Shown here piece by piece: positions 10,301 through 18,355 of a DNA stretch of 64,000 nt (positions are counted from its first letter, which is position 1; every line of letters begins with the position of its first letter). Under the pieces are notes generated by a model. It did not search any database, was not told the DNA's origin, and saw nothing but the letters and a program-made list of their open reading frames with translations. The translations under genes and the position numbers were made by a program. This stretch comes from Chitinophaga sp. LS1 (lineage in GTDB: Bacteria; Bacteroidota; Bacteroidia; Chitinophagales; Chitinophagaceae). The stretch lies in the NCBI RefSeq assembly GCF_034274695.1, contig NZ_CP128362.1, positions 5,210,501-5,274,500 of the forward strand, read 5' to 3'.

Positions 10301-10488
10301 TTGGAACTTCAGGAATCAGCAGTGCACGTATATATGCTTCCGGCAACAACCTGTTCCTGCTTACTGGTTATACAGGTACAGATCCTGAATCAAGCAGCAA
10401 TGGTAACTCCAATACCACACCGGGTATTGAGAAGAACGCAGTGGGTCAGGGAAGAACTTTCACAGTGGGTATTAACGTAGGATTTTAA
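7330..10488 (+). CDS. SusC/RagA-family TonB-linked outer membrane protein (pair 1)
   Basis: The start is placed at 7330, where MKQIVSALLLLSLYLGAAAQ is a signal peptide; an upstream in-frame start at 7288 would put 14 non-signal residues in front. The 1,052-residue protein has a carboxypeptidase-regulatory-like domain (about residues 22-105, RITGKVTAKDNDSPIPGVSV), then the family's LNEVVVVGYGTQ segment and the plug domain (about 115-230, with VLKDAASTSIYGSRAAGG), then a large beta barrel ending in phenylalanine (VGINVGF). With the SusD lipoprotein encoded 19 bases downstream it forms a TonB-powered nutrient importer for glycans or peptides. No degradative enzyme is encoded directly with it, so the substrate cannot be read from context. 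Confidence 0.93.
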   Translation: MKQIVSALLLLSLYLGAAAQSRRITGKVTAKDNDSPIPGVSVKTTGKAIGVQTDGQGNFSIEIPEGVTSLEFTYIGYQKIILPISGNTVNAKLESTASGLNEVVVVGYGTQTKREFTGAAARISGALVKDAPVQSFDQALSGRAAGVSIASPNGVLNNPPVIRIRGVNSISLSSYPLVVIDGIAVNTGNISTSTSVPNNPLSDIDPADIESIDVLKDAASTSIYGSRAAGGVLLITTRRGKEGKAKVIYDAWGSSTKAARLPKLLDATGYMKYKNEAVYNSKVLGGNENNSSVASELFFPNYNADGSLVNTNWYDYIYRTAYSQNHNISVSGGNKTTNYYLSANYSNQQGFVVDNEFKRKSLRFNVDHEVTKWFKIKAGGAYNTSFNQSQNTGSLPNSTFLLIGAARLATALAPNVSVYNADGSYNLSSTGTLGMGNNQVTNTLWNAKALFDLSSYTTENDRFTGNIGATIKLPYHFELNTTYAMDRLRTENNTWLSSQLGSSGYSVGGSATNVSALRNNWDWASTLGFNNKYRKHHVTALLGYDVQKFETTSWGAYATVAADNFFTNYEGSYSTVTASGNSKSEKAFISYFSRVTYDFNNKYFLTANFRRDGNSALGANSKFGNFGGVSAGWLLSEEGFFKNLHIENIVNNVKLRASWGRVGNGNVTNDYASQSLYSASLYGSAATWYLSQAGNPDLSWETSKQTNLGLDLGLLNNRIQVEGTWFNNDVNGLILSAPQSASKGIPDNAILMNVGAMYNRGWELGVTASVIRKENFSWDASFNYTHIKNKVTALATGNSDIIGYTHTSSEASNVTRVGYSVGSLYGAKTAGVNPENGRRIFINKAGEKVQYSATVASGESNWTYLDGTTATAISASDYYLLGNALPKWYGGLSNTFRYKNFDLGINLTYAGGNYVMNGTKATLRDQRFYNNYTDISKRWTTVGQKTDIPRLVYNDQISNGSSYPISANVEKGDFLRLQSLTLGYRVPGRVFGTSGISSARIYASGNNLFLLTGYTGTDPESSSNGNSNTTPGIEKNAVGQGRTFTVGINVGF

Positions 10489-10507
10489 TGTAAAACAAAT
10501 CAGGAAA

Positions 10508-11944
10508 ATGAAAAAAATATATCAATATATAGGTTTGGGTGTGATACTGGCTTTCTCCTCCTGCAGTGAGAAAGAATTGCTGGATACCGTGCCTTCAACA
10601 TCTATCAGCGACGCAAATTCATTTGGTTCTGCTTCCCGTATCCTGGGTCTGGTGAATGGTGCTTACGATGCTGTGAAAGGCGCCTCTTTATACGGCGGCC
10701 GTTACCTGCTGTACTGCGATGTAAGAGGAGAAGAGTTCATCAACGTGACTGCGAATTCATACACGGCGTATGAGAGCTGGAACAATAGCTACAACTCCGG
10801 TTCCAACGATATCAATAATCTTTGGTCACAGGCATATACTGCCATCAACGACGCGAATATCATTATCGCGGGGCTGGCTACCAGCACCGGTGTGATCTCT
10901 GACACGCTGAATACGCAATATACTGCAGAAGCGAAGTACATCCGTGCATTGTGCTATTTCAGTCTGGTAACGGTGTATGCTACGCCTTACAACTCGGATC
11001 AGGGTGCATCCAAAGGTTTGCCACTGCGCCTTCAGGCAGAAACCGATGGTGACAATAATGACCTGGCACGTAGCACAGTAGCAGAAGTGTATACCCAGAT
11101 CTTATCAGACCTGGATTCAGCAGAAGCGAATCTGCCTGACAGTTATTCCTCAGATCTGCTGAATACCACCCGTGCACATAAGAGTACTGCGATTGCCCTG
11201 AAGACAAGGGTGTACCTGACTATGAATAATTTTGCGAAAGTTGTTGAAGAAGCCGCGAAGATTGTACCACAGACGAGTGCTCCGTTTAGTACTACCAGTT
11301 ATGGTGTGAAGCATGCATTGCAGTCCGATATCACAACATTGTTCGGTACGACTTATACGACAACCGAGTCCATCTTCTCTATGCCAATGACATCTTCTGA
11401 TTCGTATTCAGGCCAGTCTGCCATTGGTTATATTTATAATGCCAATTCAGAGTACTATCTGAACCCGGATGGTATTTTAGGCAATGCACAATGGGGTAGC
11501 AGCGATAAGCGCAGAAGCTTGTTACGTGTAGCATCCAGTTTATATTACCTGAAGAAATATGCAAAGGCATCTCCATATATCGATTACATTCCGGTGATCC
11601 GTTATTCAGAGGTTTTGCTGAATTATGCAGAAGCTGCGGCACAGACAGGCAATCTTACACTGGCTGCAAATCTGCTGAAGGCGGTGCATGCGCGTAGTGA
11701 TGCGAGCTATACATTTGCAGATGCGGATATAGCGACCGCTTCAGCACTGGTATCTACTATTGCCATCGAGAGAAGGATTGAATTGTTGGGCGAAGGTTTC
11801 AGATCAGGTGATCTGCTGAGAAACCTGCAAACGATCCCTGCAAAGGGTAGCAGCAGTCTGCAGGCAAATGCGGTAGCCCCAACTGCTTCCAATTACATTT
11901 TCCCGGCACCCAATAATGAGCTGACAACAAATAAGCTTTATTAA
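10508..11944 (+). CDS. SusD/RagB-family nutrient-binding outer membrane lipoprotein (pair 1)
   Basis: The 478-residue protein has a lipoprotein signal (ILAFSSCSEKELLD). It shows the SusD helical repeat core: an AKYIRALCYFSLVTVYA stretch and the C-terminal signature RRIELLGEGFRSGDLLR followed by YIFPAPNNE. SusD proteins lie as a lid over the SusC barrel and bind the ligand first. It starts 19 bases after the SusC stop, so the two are co-translated. The protein is slightly shorter than many SusD members (about 500-600 residues). Ligand unknown. Confidence 0.93.
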   Translation: MKKIYQYIGLGVILAFSSCSEKELLDTVPSTSISDANSFGSASRILGLVNGAYDAVKGASLYGGRYLLYCDVRGEEFINVTANSYTAYESWNNSYNSGSNDINNLWSQAYTAINDANIIIAGLATSTGVISDTLNTQYTAEAKYIRALCYFSLVTVYATPYNSDQGASKGLPLRLQAETDGDNNDLARSTVAEVYTQILSDLDSAEANLPDSYSSDLLNTTRAHKSTAIALKTRVYLTMNNFAKVVEEAAKIVPQTSAPFSTTSYGVKHALQSDITTLFGTTYTTTESIFSMPMTSSDSYSGQSAIGYIYNANSEYYLNPDGILGNAQWGSSDKRRSLLRVASSLYYLKKYAKASPYIDYIPVIRYSEVLLNYAEAAAQTGNLTLAANLLKAVHARSDASYTFADADIATASALVSTIAIERRIELLGEGFRSGDLLRNLQTIPAKGSSSLQANAVAPTASNYIFPAPNNELTTNKLY

Positions 11945-12024
11945 TAAAGTTTGGCCTTGTATTTGCTGTTATATAATAATAACGAATGAAATGCGTTTTA
12001 TAACCGGACAGTAAACCCAGGATC

Positions 12025-12390
12025 ATGCTTAGAAGATCTGCCTGGAAGAAATTTAAACAACCTGCCAATATCCTAATATCTTTTAGTTTATTGGCAGGTT
12101 TTGTGTTTTTGGGCACTGGCTGTGCCTCAAGTCGTGGTGGAAACTACGAACCCCCACGTCTCGGTGCAGAGTACCGTTTTGAGGATGGTATGCGCAAAGA
12201 AAAGCATCCCCAGTATTTATTCAGCAACAAGGAAAGAAAGGAAATGATAAAAATGGGATTGCCTGCGGGCGCCCAGAATGAGGCTGTAGGTGGTGCCACA
12301 CTTCCTTCAGCTACGAACCAGTTACCTCCCGAAGTCAGGAAAGATAGTATTCCTCCAAAAGATTCCGTGTACAAAGTTTTGCCTCAGTAG
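12025..12390 (+). CDS. Small predicted lipoprotein of unknown function
   Basis: The 121-residue protein has a long basic n-region (MLRRSAWKKFKQ), a hydrophobic core and a lipobox ending GTGC (Cys33), then a Pro/Lys-rich hydrophilic tail with no fold I recognise (PPRLGAEYRFEDGMRKEKHP). It is probably anchored in an outer or inner membrane leaflet facing the periplasm. The coding sequence for the signal peptide contains a strong hairpin (12059-12100), described separately. It lies 80 bp after SusD; whether it shares that transcript is unclear. Confidence 0.7.
   Translation: MLRRSAWKKFKQPANILISFSLLAGFVFLGTGCASSRGGNYEPPRLGAEYRFEDGMRKEKHPQYLFSNKERKEMIKMGLPAGAQNEAVGGATLPSATNQLPPEVRKDSIPPKDSVYKVLPQ
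12059..12110 (+). terminator. Terminator-like hairpin inside the lipoprotein signal-peptide coding region
   Basis: A perfect 12-bp inverted repeat, AACCTGCCAATA (12059-12070) and TATTGGCAGGTT (12089-12100), with an 18-nt loop is followed by a T-rich run. It could end the SusC/SusD transcript 115 nt after susD, or attenuate the overlapping lipoprotein gene. Confidence 0.5.
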
Positions 12391-12526
12391 TAACTTTTTT
12401 TTAAGGAGCTACGTTTAACTCATGTAAATATCTATTTATGTGCAAATCCGGTTTGTTCCTATTTATGAATCCCGGCAATTGACTACCCATTGAGCGGTTT
12501 GCACCATTTCCTTAATATGTCCAATT

Positions 12527-12696
12527 ATGAAAAACACATTTTATTTGTTTGCTTACTATTTGTAAGCAGGACAACCTTGGGACAATCAGAATTAATCAGC
12601 TTTGGTCCGTATGTAGAAAGATTGTATAACGACTGCCAGATCTCAGGTCATTCCTATATCGGCTTAGGCAGATGCAGGATTTCATCTTGTTAAACT
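12527..12696 (+). pseudogene. Decayed first copy of a three-member outer-membrane beta-barrel protein family
   Basis: From ATG 12527 the frame gives MKNTFYLFAYYL and then a stop. Shifting frame near 12560 gives FVSRTTLGQS and SFGPYVERL. Joined, the 22-residue signal peptide aligns residue for residue in length with that of the next gene (MKQLFYFF...ALGQS), and GPYVE matches both downstream paralogs. A second shift near 12668 restores ADAGFHLVKL, matching GVGMNVKLL of the paralog. Similarity then stops where the ATG of the next copy begins. An ORF at 12517-12693 exists across the middle but has no proper signal peptide. Two frameshifts and loss of the last two thirds indicate a dead gene created by tandem duplication and deletion. 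Confidence 0.7.
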
Positions 12697-13185
12697 ATGA
12701 AACAGCTATTTTACTTTTTTGCCGTCCTGTTTTTTATCACTGCCTCCGCTTTGGGGCAGTCTAAGAAATTGTCTTACGGACCTTATGTAGAAGCCCTTAT
12801 TAACCAGGGGAAACTGCCTGCAGCTTCTAAAGTTGGCACAGGGGTCGGTGTCGGCATGAATGTAAAATTATTGACCGGGTGGAGTTTTACGGCATCTGCA
12901 GGATATGTGTGTTTTAAAGGAAACAGTACGCAGAAAAATTCTACCGTTGCAGACTACCAGGTCATTCCTGTTCGTTTGGGAGTAGCATACAAACTACCCA
13001 TGCCGGCGGTGTACATCAAAGTAGAAACGGGAACTGCTACGGCCATTGGTCATGGCACAAAGGTCATTCTCACCCCGGGATTGGGTGTTCATTTAAAATC
13101 ATTGGATGTGGAGGCGAAGTATGAGACCTGGATACAGGAGAATACGAATAGCGCAATAGGGGTAAAAGCCGCATATTCCTTCTGA
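12697..13185 (+). CDS. Small outer-membrane beta-barrel protein, copy 2
   Basis: The 162-residue protein has a signal peptide cut after ALGQ, then SYGPYVEALIN and alternating hydrophobic strands ending in phenylalanine (GVKAAYSF), typical of an 8-10-strand outer-membrane barrel of the porin-family/OmpA-like type. It is clearly homologous to the next gene: both share GPYVE, SAGYV/MRFSG-like strands, LDVEAKYE(T/S)W and the closing GVKAAYSF/GLKAGYNF. Function unknown; possibly structural or a stress-related outer-membrane protein. Its ATG overlaps the remnant of copy 1. Confidence 0.75.
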   Translation: MKQLFYFFAVLFFITASALGQSKKLSYGPYVEALINQGKLPAASKVGTGVGVGMNVKLLTGWSFTASAGYVCFKGNSTQKNSTVADYQVIPVRLGVAYKLPMPAVYIKVETGTATAIGHGTKVILTPGLGVHLKSLDVEAKYETWIQENTNSAIGVKAAYSF

Positions 13186-13207
13186 CATTAATTTACTATG
13201 AATTACT

Positions 13208-13215
13208 TACATTTG
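13208..13215 (+). promoter_or_regulatory. -7 promoter element of beta-barrel copy 3
   Basis: TACATTTG matches TAnnTTTG exactly and lies 21 bases before the ATG at 13237, giving copy 3 its own short-leader promoter. Confidence 0.55.
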
Positions 13216-13236
13216 TGAGAATTTTAAAATATCCGT

Positions 13237-13761
13237 ATGATAAAAACCATTCAAATTTCATTATTACTGGCACTCTTTTGTGTGATTGGTACCCAGTCCC
13301 AGGCACAGTTAAAGAGATTCAGCATTGGCCCCTATGTAGAAACAGGTGTTCCTACAGGTGACTTCAAAGATACCCACAACGCTGGATGGGGTGGTGGTCT
13401 GAATGCAGACATCAAGCTGATTGCTGGTTTGGGTGTAACTGGTTCTGCTGGTTACATGCGTTTTTCCGGTAAGTCTTTTGACTATAGTGCAGTTGACGGT
13501 CCGGTAGGTAAATATTCTGCTCTGCAGGCTTTTCCGGTAAGAGTAGGGGTGAAGTATAAATTCTCTATTCCATTACTGTATGTAAAGGTAGAAGGTGGTA
13601 CTGCTACTTACGTAGGTGACTATGATGGTACTGCTGCTCTTTTTGCACCAGGAGTGGGTATTCGTTTCCTCGGTCTTGATGTGGAGGCGAAATATGAGAG
13701 CTGGTTTAAGGATGGAGACCATTTAGGTTTCTTTGGTCTGAAAGCCGGTTATAATTTCTAG
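13237..13761 (+). CDS. Small outer-membrane beta-barrel protein, copy 3
   Basis: The 174-residue protein has a signal peptide (MIKTIQISLLLALFCVIGTQSQAQ), then FSIGPYVETGVPTGDFKDTHNAGWGGGLNADIKL and barrel strands ending in GLKAGYNF with a terminal phenylalanine. It is the most complete member of the three-copy array and closely related to copy 2. The early VPTGDF segment is typical of outer-membrane barrel proteins of the porin family in Bacteroidota. No substrate is evident. A terminator follows, so it is likely a single-gene transcript from its own -7 element. Confidence 0.78.
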   Translation: MIKTIQISLLLALFCVIGTQSQAQLKRFSIGPYVETGVPTGDFKDTHNAGWGGGLNADIKLIAGLGVTGSAGYMRFSGKSFDYSAVDGPVGKYSALQAFPVRVGVKYKFSIPLLYVKVEGGTATYVGDYDGTAALFAPGVGIRFLGLDVEAKYESWFKDGDHLGFFGLKAGYNF

Positions 13762-13793
13762 TATTCAGGCAGTTTGTTATTTATTTATAGAGG

Positions 13794-13822
13794 GCCTCCG
13801 GAAGTATCCGGGGGCTTTTTTT
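13794..13822 (+). terminator. Terminator after the beta-barrel array
   Basis: GCCTCCGGA / TCCGGGGGC forms a nine-pair stem with one G-U pair and an AGTA loop, followed by seven T. Confidence 0.8.
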
Positions 13823-13956
13823 ATGGGCAATAAAAGGCAGTATTGAAAAAGAATTTTCAAATGTAAAAGGAAACCATTCCTTCAGGGCGATAGTCCATTA
13901 ACAGATCATCAATCCAATAAAACAGATCTTGTTTGCTGCCACAGGCCAATTTCCCC

Positions 13957-13992
13957 AAAAAAAGAAGCCCCCTGAATTTATCAGGAGGCTTC
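13957..13992 (-). terminator. Terminator of the Asp-Thr-Ala repeat protein gene
   Basis: Read on the minus strand, GAAGCCTCCTGA / TCAGGGGGCTTC is a 12-pair stem (one G-U pair) with a 5-nt loop, followed by seven T (13957-13963). The stretch between the two convergent terminators, about 13823-13956, shows nothing else. Confidence 0.8.
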
Positions 13993-14060
13993 AAGGTTTC
14001 CGTTTGAATAAGAAAAATCTTTCCGGTCAATAATAATGTACCGGCATGTTCACTGTACTG

Positions 14061-14762
14061 CTACTGTTTAGGTTGTTTCTTATGCTTTTTTGCAGTAGTA
14101 TCAGCAACTTGCTTGCCTGTAGTGTCGGCTTTGGCAGATGAAGTATCACCTACTGATTTAAATGCAACAGTGTCTTTTACAGACATTGCTGTATCCAGTC
14201 TGTGAGCAAATGCGGCAGTGTCTGCTTTTGCACTGGTAGTGTCACTTTTCAGCGTGAAGCTGGCAGTGTCTTTCATCATTGCAGTAGCCAGGGTGTCTTT
14301 ACCGAAAGCAGTGTCTGCTTTGGCAAAAGCCGCAGTGTCACGGAAGTTGGCAGTGTCAGCTTTGAAGCTGAAAGCTGTGTCTTTCATCAGCGCAGTATCA
14401 GCTTTGAAAAAAGATGCGGTGTCGCGGAAATTTGCAGCAGTATCAGCTTTGAACAGGTATGCTGTGTCACTCATCATAGCGGTATCCGCTTTGAAAAAGC
14501 TCGCAGTGTCTGCTTTAAACAAATTTGCTGTGTCATTCGCCATCGCAGTGTCTCTTACATAGCTGGCTGTGTCGGTGCTGAAGTTAGCAGTGTCTCTCGC
14601 AAAGCTGGCAGTATCTGCTTTGAAAAAGCTCGCAGTGTCTGCTGACATAATGGTGTCGGCCGCGTTACCGCTGTTAGACATAACATTCTTTGCATTCACA
14701 TTGGCCAGAACAAAAGCGCCAAAACCTGCCATAAGGCCGAAACGGATTAATTGCTTCTTCAT
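14061..14762 (-). CDS. Exported Asp-Thr-Ala repeat protein of unknown function
   Basis: The 233-residue protein has a signal peptide (about residues 1-25, MAGFGAFVLANVNAKN) and then about 24 copies of a 7-9-residue unit of the form K/R-(A)-D-T-A-x-x-x, such as KADTASFF, RDTANFS and KDTAFSF, to about residue 215. A Lys-rich tail (KKHKKQPKQ) closes it. No Cys, Trp or Pro-rich linker is seen in the repeat block. Position 4-7 alternates aromatic/hydrophobic residues with acidic ones, so an amphipathic repeat such as a helical or beta-solenoid rod is possible. Codon use is not random across repeats, and the repeat DNA makes spurious open frames on the other strand. I do not recognise the family. 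Confidence 0.78.
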   Translation of the reverse strand: MKKQLIRFGLMAGFGAFVLANVNAKNVMSNSGNAADTIMSADTASFFKADTASFARDTANFSTDTASYVRDTAMANDTANLFKADTASFFKADTAMMSDTAYLFKADTAANFRDTASFFKADTALMKDTAFSFKADTANFRDTAAFAKADTAFGKDTLATAMMKDTASFTLKSDTTSAKADTAAFAHRLDTAMSVKDTVAFKSVGDTSSAKADTTGKQVADTTAKKHKKQPKQ

Positions 14763-15262
14763 GGTTTTTCAATTTTAATTGGTTAAATAAAAAATCAATA
14801 AATGATGGTTGATGAGTAAATAACCAAAACGGTGCAAGAATCTTCTAAGAAAATGTTAAAGACAATTCGTTTTTATATAATATATTGAAAAACAGATACT
14901 TGTGTTGTTTTCTTATTTGAGTAGTTTTTCCAATCCCATTAAACTTTACTAAAGAAAGTAAGTCCGCACTGCGGGGAAACTGTAGATATGAAGTAACAAG
15001 ACCGGGTATACGTTTTCATACTGGGAATAGTAAGCTTAAAAAAGAAGCATGTTTACTGGCTAAATTTTTTAAACTCGTTAAATTAATATCATAATATCTT
15101 GTTAAGAAAGTCTACTTTTACTTTTATATCTGTGAATGTGACATCGTAAAAAAGTGTTCCTATTAATAATGTACACCACTTGAATGTAATGCCAGCGAAC
15201 AGTGTGTAAGCTTCCTTGATATTATAATTACGTTTTTCCAAAATCCAACTACTTACTTTGCT
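14763..15262. other. 500-bp A+T-rich intergenic region between divergent genes
   Basis: This region must hold the promoters of the repeat protein (minus strand) and of SusC pair 2 (plus strand). No full TTTG/TAnnTTTG pair was found. A shortened element, TACTTTG (15254-15260), ends two bases before the SusC ATG. No ORF with coding character and no strong inverted repeat were seen. Confidence 0.5.
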
Positions 15263-18200
15263 ATGAGGTACAAACCATTGGGCAAGCTATGCTTCCTTCT
15301 ATTCATTTCGTGCCTGCTAACCACGGCGGCACTCGCACAGCGTACCATCTCCGGGATGGTCAAAGATGCCAGCGATAGCAGCGGCCTCCCTGGTGTAAAC
15401 ATCACAGTGCCGGGCACCACATCCGGCACCATTACTGATGCCAAAGGCCATTTCTCTTTGCAGGTCCCTGAATCCGCAAAAAGTCTGACTTTCTCGTTTA
15501 TGGGTTATACCCAGCAAACAATCACTATCGGCACCCAGATCACGTTTGCTGTATCACTGCAATCCACTTCCAAAGGCCTGGGTGAAGTAGTTGTAGTCGG
15601 TTATGGTACACAAAACCGTCGCGATGTAACAGGTACCATATCGTCCATCAAAGGTTCCGATATCAAAAACCTGCCTGTCAGCGACGCCGCACAGGCTATA
15701 CAGGGTAAAGTACCCGGTGTAGACATTGTGCGTTCCGATGGTTCCCCAGGTACTGAACCGAGTATTCGTATCCGGGGTACAGGTACTATCAACAATGCGG
15801 AACCACTTATTATTATAGATGGTGTGCCCGCTACCGGCATGAGCGATGTGAGTCCGAATGACATCGCCTCTATGGAAATCCTGAAAGACGCTTCCAGCTC
15901 CGCTATCTACGGTACCCGCGCTGCAAACGGTGTGGTGATCATCACCACGAAGAGAGGAGGCTATGGCGAGAAAACCCACGCTACCGTGAATGTTTATAAA
16001 GGTACTTCCAACGCACGCCGTTACATTCCATTACTCACCGCTCCTGAACTCGTACAGCTGAAACAGGAACGTTATACCAACGATGGTGTGGCCATCAACT
16101 CCCTTTGGCAGGATCCTTACTATGCGGTACAGCGTACCGACTGGCAAAGAGCACTGATCGGCACCGGTTCCACTACGAATGCAGATGTGAACCTGCGTGG
16201 CGGTAGCGCTGTTTCAAACTACCTTTTCAGCGCTGGTTATTACGATGAAAAAGGGATGATCGAAAATACCTTCTTCAAGCGTTATAGTTTCCGTATTAAC
16301 TCCGAACATAAACTCGGTAGTCGTGTGAAAGTAGGAGAGAACCTTCAGCTTACTTACCGCAATGCCAAAGGCTTTGATACGTATTCTTCGCAAACAGGTC
16401 TGATCTTCAGCGCACTTCGCTTTAACCCTGCTATTCCTGTAAGAAACGATGATGGCAGCTATGGTACAGCGAAGGCCAGCAACGAGCTGGGGGACATTAA
16501 CAACCCTGTATTCACTGTTGAAAATATCGATGCCTGGAGCAAGACCTATCGTGTACTCGCCAGTGTTTATGGTGAAGTACAGATCATAGATGGCCTCTCC
16601 TTACGTGTGAACGGCGGTTACGATGGCAACATCTACCAGCAATATAGCTTCACCCCTGCCATTCTCGATCAGACCCGCGTGAGCGCAAACGCTGACCTGT
16701 GGCAACGTACCGAATCCAATGGTACCGCATTGGGCGAAGCCTTCCTGACGTACAACAAGACTTTCAATAACGTTCACCAGGTGACAATGACTGGTGGTTA
16801 CTCTATTCAAAAAACACAGGGCAACTACTTCCGTGCAGAGCGCTGGGGTTATACCGACGAATCCGCGGATCAGCGTGTGCTTGACAACGGTACTACTGTA
16901 TACAATGCTTCCGGTAACTACAATCCGGAGAGCGCCATTGCCTCCGGCTTCCTGCGTGCGTTCTATGGTTATAAAGGTAAATACCTCTTCACCGGTACTT
17001 TCCGTGCTGATGGTTCCAGCCGTTTCCCGAAAAACCAGCGCTGGGGTTATTTCCCGGCTTTCTCACTGGGGTGGCGCGTGAGCGATGAAGCTTTCTTCAA
17101 AGACAACGTCGGCTTCATGAGCAACCTGAAAATCACCGGTGGCTGGGGGCAGTTGGGTAACCAGAACGTAACCGACTACCAATACCTCGCGATAATAACC
17201 AAGGACCGTAAATACTCCTTCGGTGGTAATGCTACAACAGGTATCTGGAACAGTTCTCTCGCCAACCCTAACATTACCTGGGAAAAGGCAGAGATGACCA
17301 ATATCAGCGCCGAAATGGGCTTCTTTAAAAACGCCCTGAATGCCACTGTGACCTGGTTCAACAAGAATACCCGCGACATGCTGGTACCTTATCCTGAACT
17401 GGATGTACATGGTACAAGTACAATTCCTGATCAGAACATTGGTCAGATGAGCAACAAAGGATGGGAAATTGAATTGAGCTACCGTGGTGGCAAACAGGCC
17501 GTGCATTATAATGTAGGTGTGAATGCATCCTTCATTAAGAACCGCGTGACCCGTCTGTACTCCGGTACCTATATCAGCTCTACGCCTTATGGCCGTCAGG
17601 CACAGGAAATTTCCCGTACCTACGAAGGACAGCCGATTGCTTCCTTTTATGGCTGGAAGACGAATGGTATCTATCAGAACCAGACTGCTATTGACAACGA
17701 TGCGAATGTGGCGAATGATAATAACAGGGCCGATATCAAACCCGGTGATGTACGTTTCGTAGATATCAACGGTGATGGCAAGATCGACGAAAATGACCGC
17801 ACTAACCTGGGTGATCCTAACCCACGTATGACTTACGGAATACAAGCTGGTATTGAATATAAAGGCTTTGATCTGAGTGCAAACTTTGCAGGTGTAGCAG
17901 GTGTGAAACTGTATAATGCTGACAGAATGCAAGGGCTGGATCCTACCTACTCATACAACATGTATGCAGAAGCAATGGGCCGCTGGCATGGTGAAGGTAC
18001 CAGCAACAGTATGCCACGCATGTCTCTTGTAGATGCCAATCAGAACGCACGTACATCAGATCGTTTTGTAGAAAGTGGTAATTATTTCTCTCTGAGAAAT
18101 ATCACCCTCGGCTATACGATTCCTTCTCATGTATGGGGCAAATCAGGGATTTCTGATATCAGGATCTATGCTACTGGTCAGAATGTGTTCATGATCACCA

Positions 18201-18334
18201 AATACAAAGGACTGAATCCTGAGCTGGGTTATGCTTCCGCTTCAGGTGGAGATGGTAACCTCATGCGCGGTGTAGACGTGGCTACTTACCCACAGGCCCG
18301 TGTATTCACTTTTGGTGCAACCATGAATTTCTAA
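15263..18334 (+). CDS. SusC/RagA-family TonB-linked outer membrane protein (pair 2)
   Basis: The 1,023-residue protein has a signal peptide (CFLLFISCLLTTAALAQ), a carboxypeptidase-regulatory-like domain (RTISGMVKDASDSSGLPGVN, about residues 27-110), the LGEVVVVGYGTQNRRDVTG segment, a plug domain with ILKDASSSAIYGTRAANGV, and a beta barrel ending in FGATMNF. It would import an oligosaccharide through the outer membrane with TonB energy. SusD follows after 21 bases, and a secreted GH51 arabinofuranosidase follows that, so an arabinose-containing glycan is a reasonable guess for the ligand. No sigma/anti-sigma pair or hybrid regulator lies beside it. Confidence 0.93.
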   Translation: MRYKPLGKLCFLLFISCLLTTAALAQRTISGMVKDASDSSGLPGVNITVPGTTSGTITDAKGHFSLQVPESAKSLTFSFMGYTQQTITIGTQITFAVSLQSTSKGLGEVVVVGYGTQNRRDVTGTISSIKGSDIKNLPVSDAAQAIQGKVPGVDIVRSDGSPGTEPSIRIRGTGTINNAEPLIIIDGVPATGMSDVSPNDIASMEILKDASSSAIYGTRAANGVVIITTKRGGYGEKTHATVNVYKGTSNARRYIPLLTAPELVQLKQERYTNDGVAINSLWQDPYYAVQRTDWQRALIGTGSTTNADVNLRGGSAVSNYLFSAGYYDEKGMIENTFFKRYSFRINSEHKLGSRVKVGENLQLTYRNAKGFDTYSSQTGLIFSALRFNPAIPVRNDDGSYGTAKASNELGDINNPVFTVENIDAWSKTYRVLASVYGEVQIIDGLSLRVNGGYDGNIYQQYSFTPAILDQTRVSANADLWQRTESNGTALGEAFLTYNKTFNNVHQVTMTGGYSIQKTQGNYFRAERWGYTDESADQRVLDNGTTVYNASGNYNPESAIASGFLRAFYGYKGKYLFTGTFRADGSSRFPKNQRWGYFPAFSLGWRVSDEAFFKDNVGFMSNLKITGGWGQLGNQNVTDYQYLAIITKDRKYSFGGNATTGIWNSSLANPNITWEKAEMTNISAEMGFFKNALNATVTWFNKNTRDMLVPYPELDVHGTSTIPDQNIGQMSNKGWEIELSYRGGKQAVHYNVGVNASFIKNRVTRLYSGTYISSTPYGRQAQEISRTYEGQPIASFYGWKTNGIYQNQTAIDNDANVANDNNRADIKPGDVRFVDINGDGKIDENDRTNLGDPNPRMTYGIQAGIEYKGFDLSANFAGVAGVKLYNADRMQGLDPTYSYNMYAEAMGRWHGEGTSNSMPRMSLVDANQNARTSDRFVESGNYFSLRNITLGYTIPSHVWGKSGISDIRIYATGQNVFMITKYKGLNPELGYASASGGDGNLMRGVDVATYPQARVFTFGATMNF

Positions 18335-18355
18335 ACAAGCAAAACGAATTAAGCA

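Noticed and set aside
14202..14778. Plus-strand frames rich in Val-Ser-Ala repeats
   Set aside because: Antisense shadows of the Asp-Thr-Ala repeat gene; the minus-strand frame has the signal peptide, stop and terminator.
15254..15260. TACTTTG just before SusC pair 2 as a promoter
   Set aside because: It is one base short of TAnnTTTG, and only two bases precede the ATG, so transcription would begin inside the gene.
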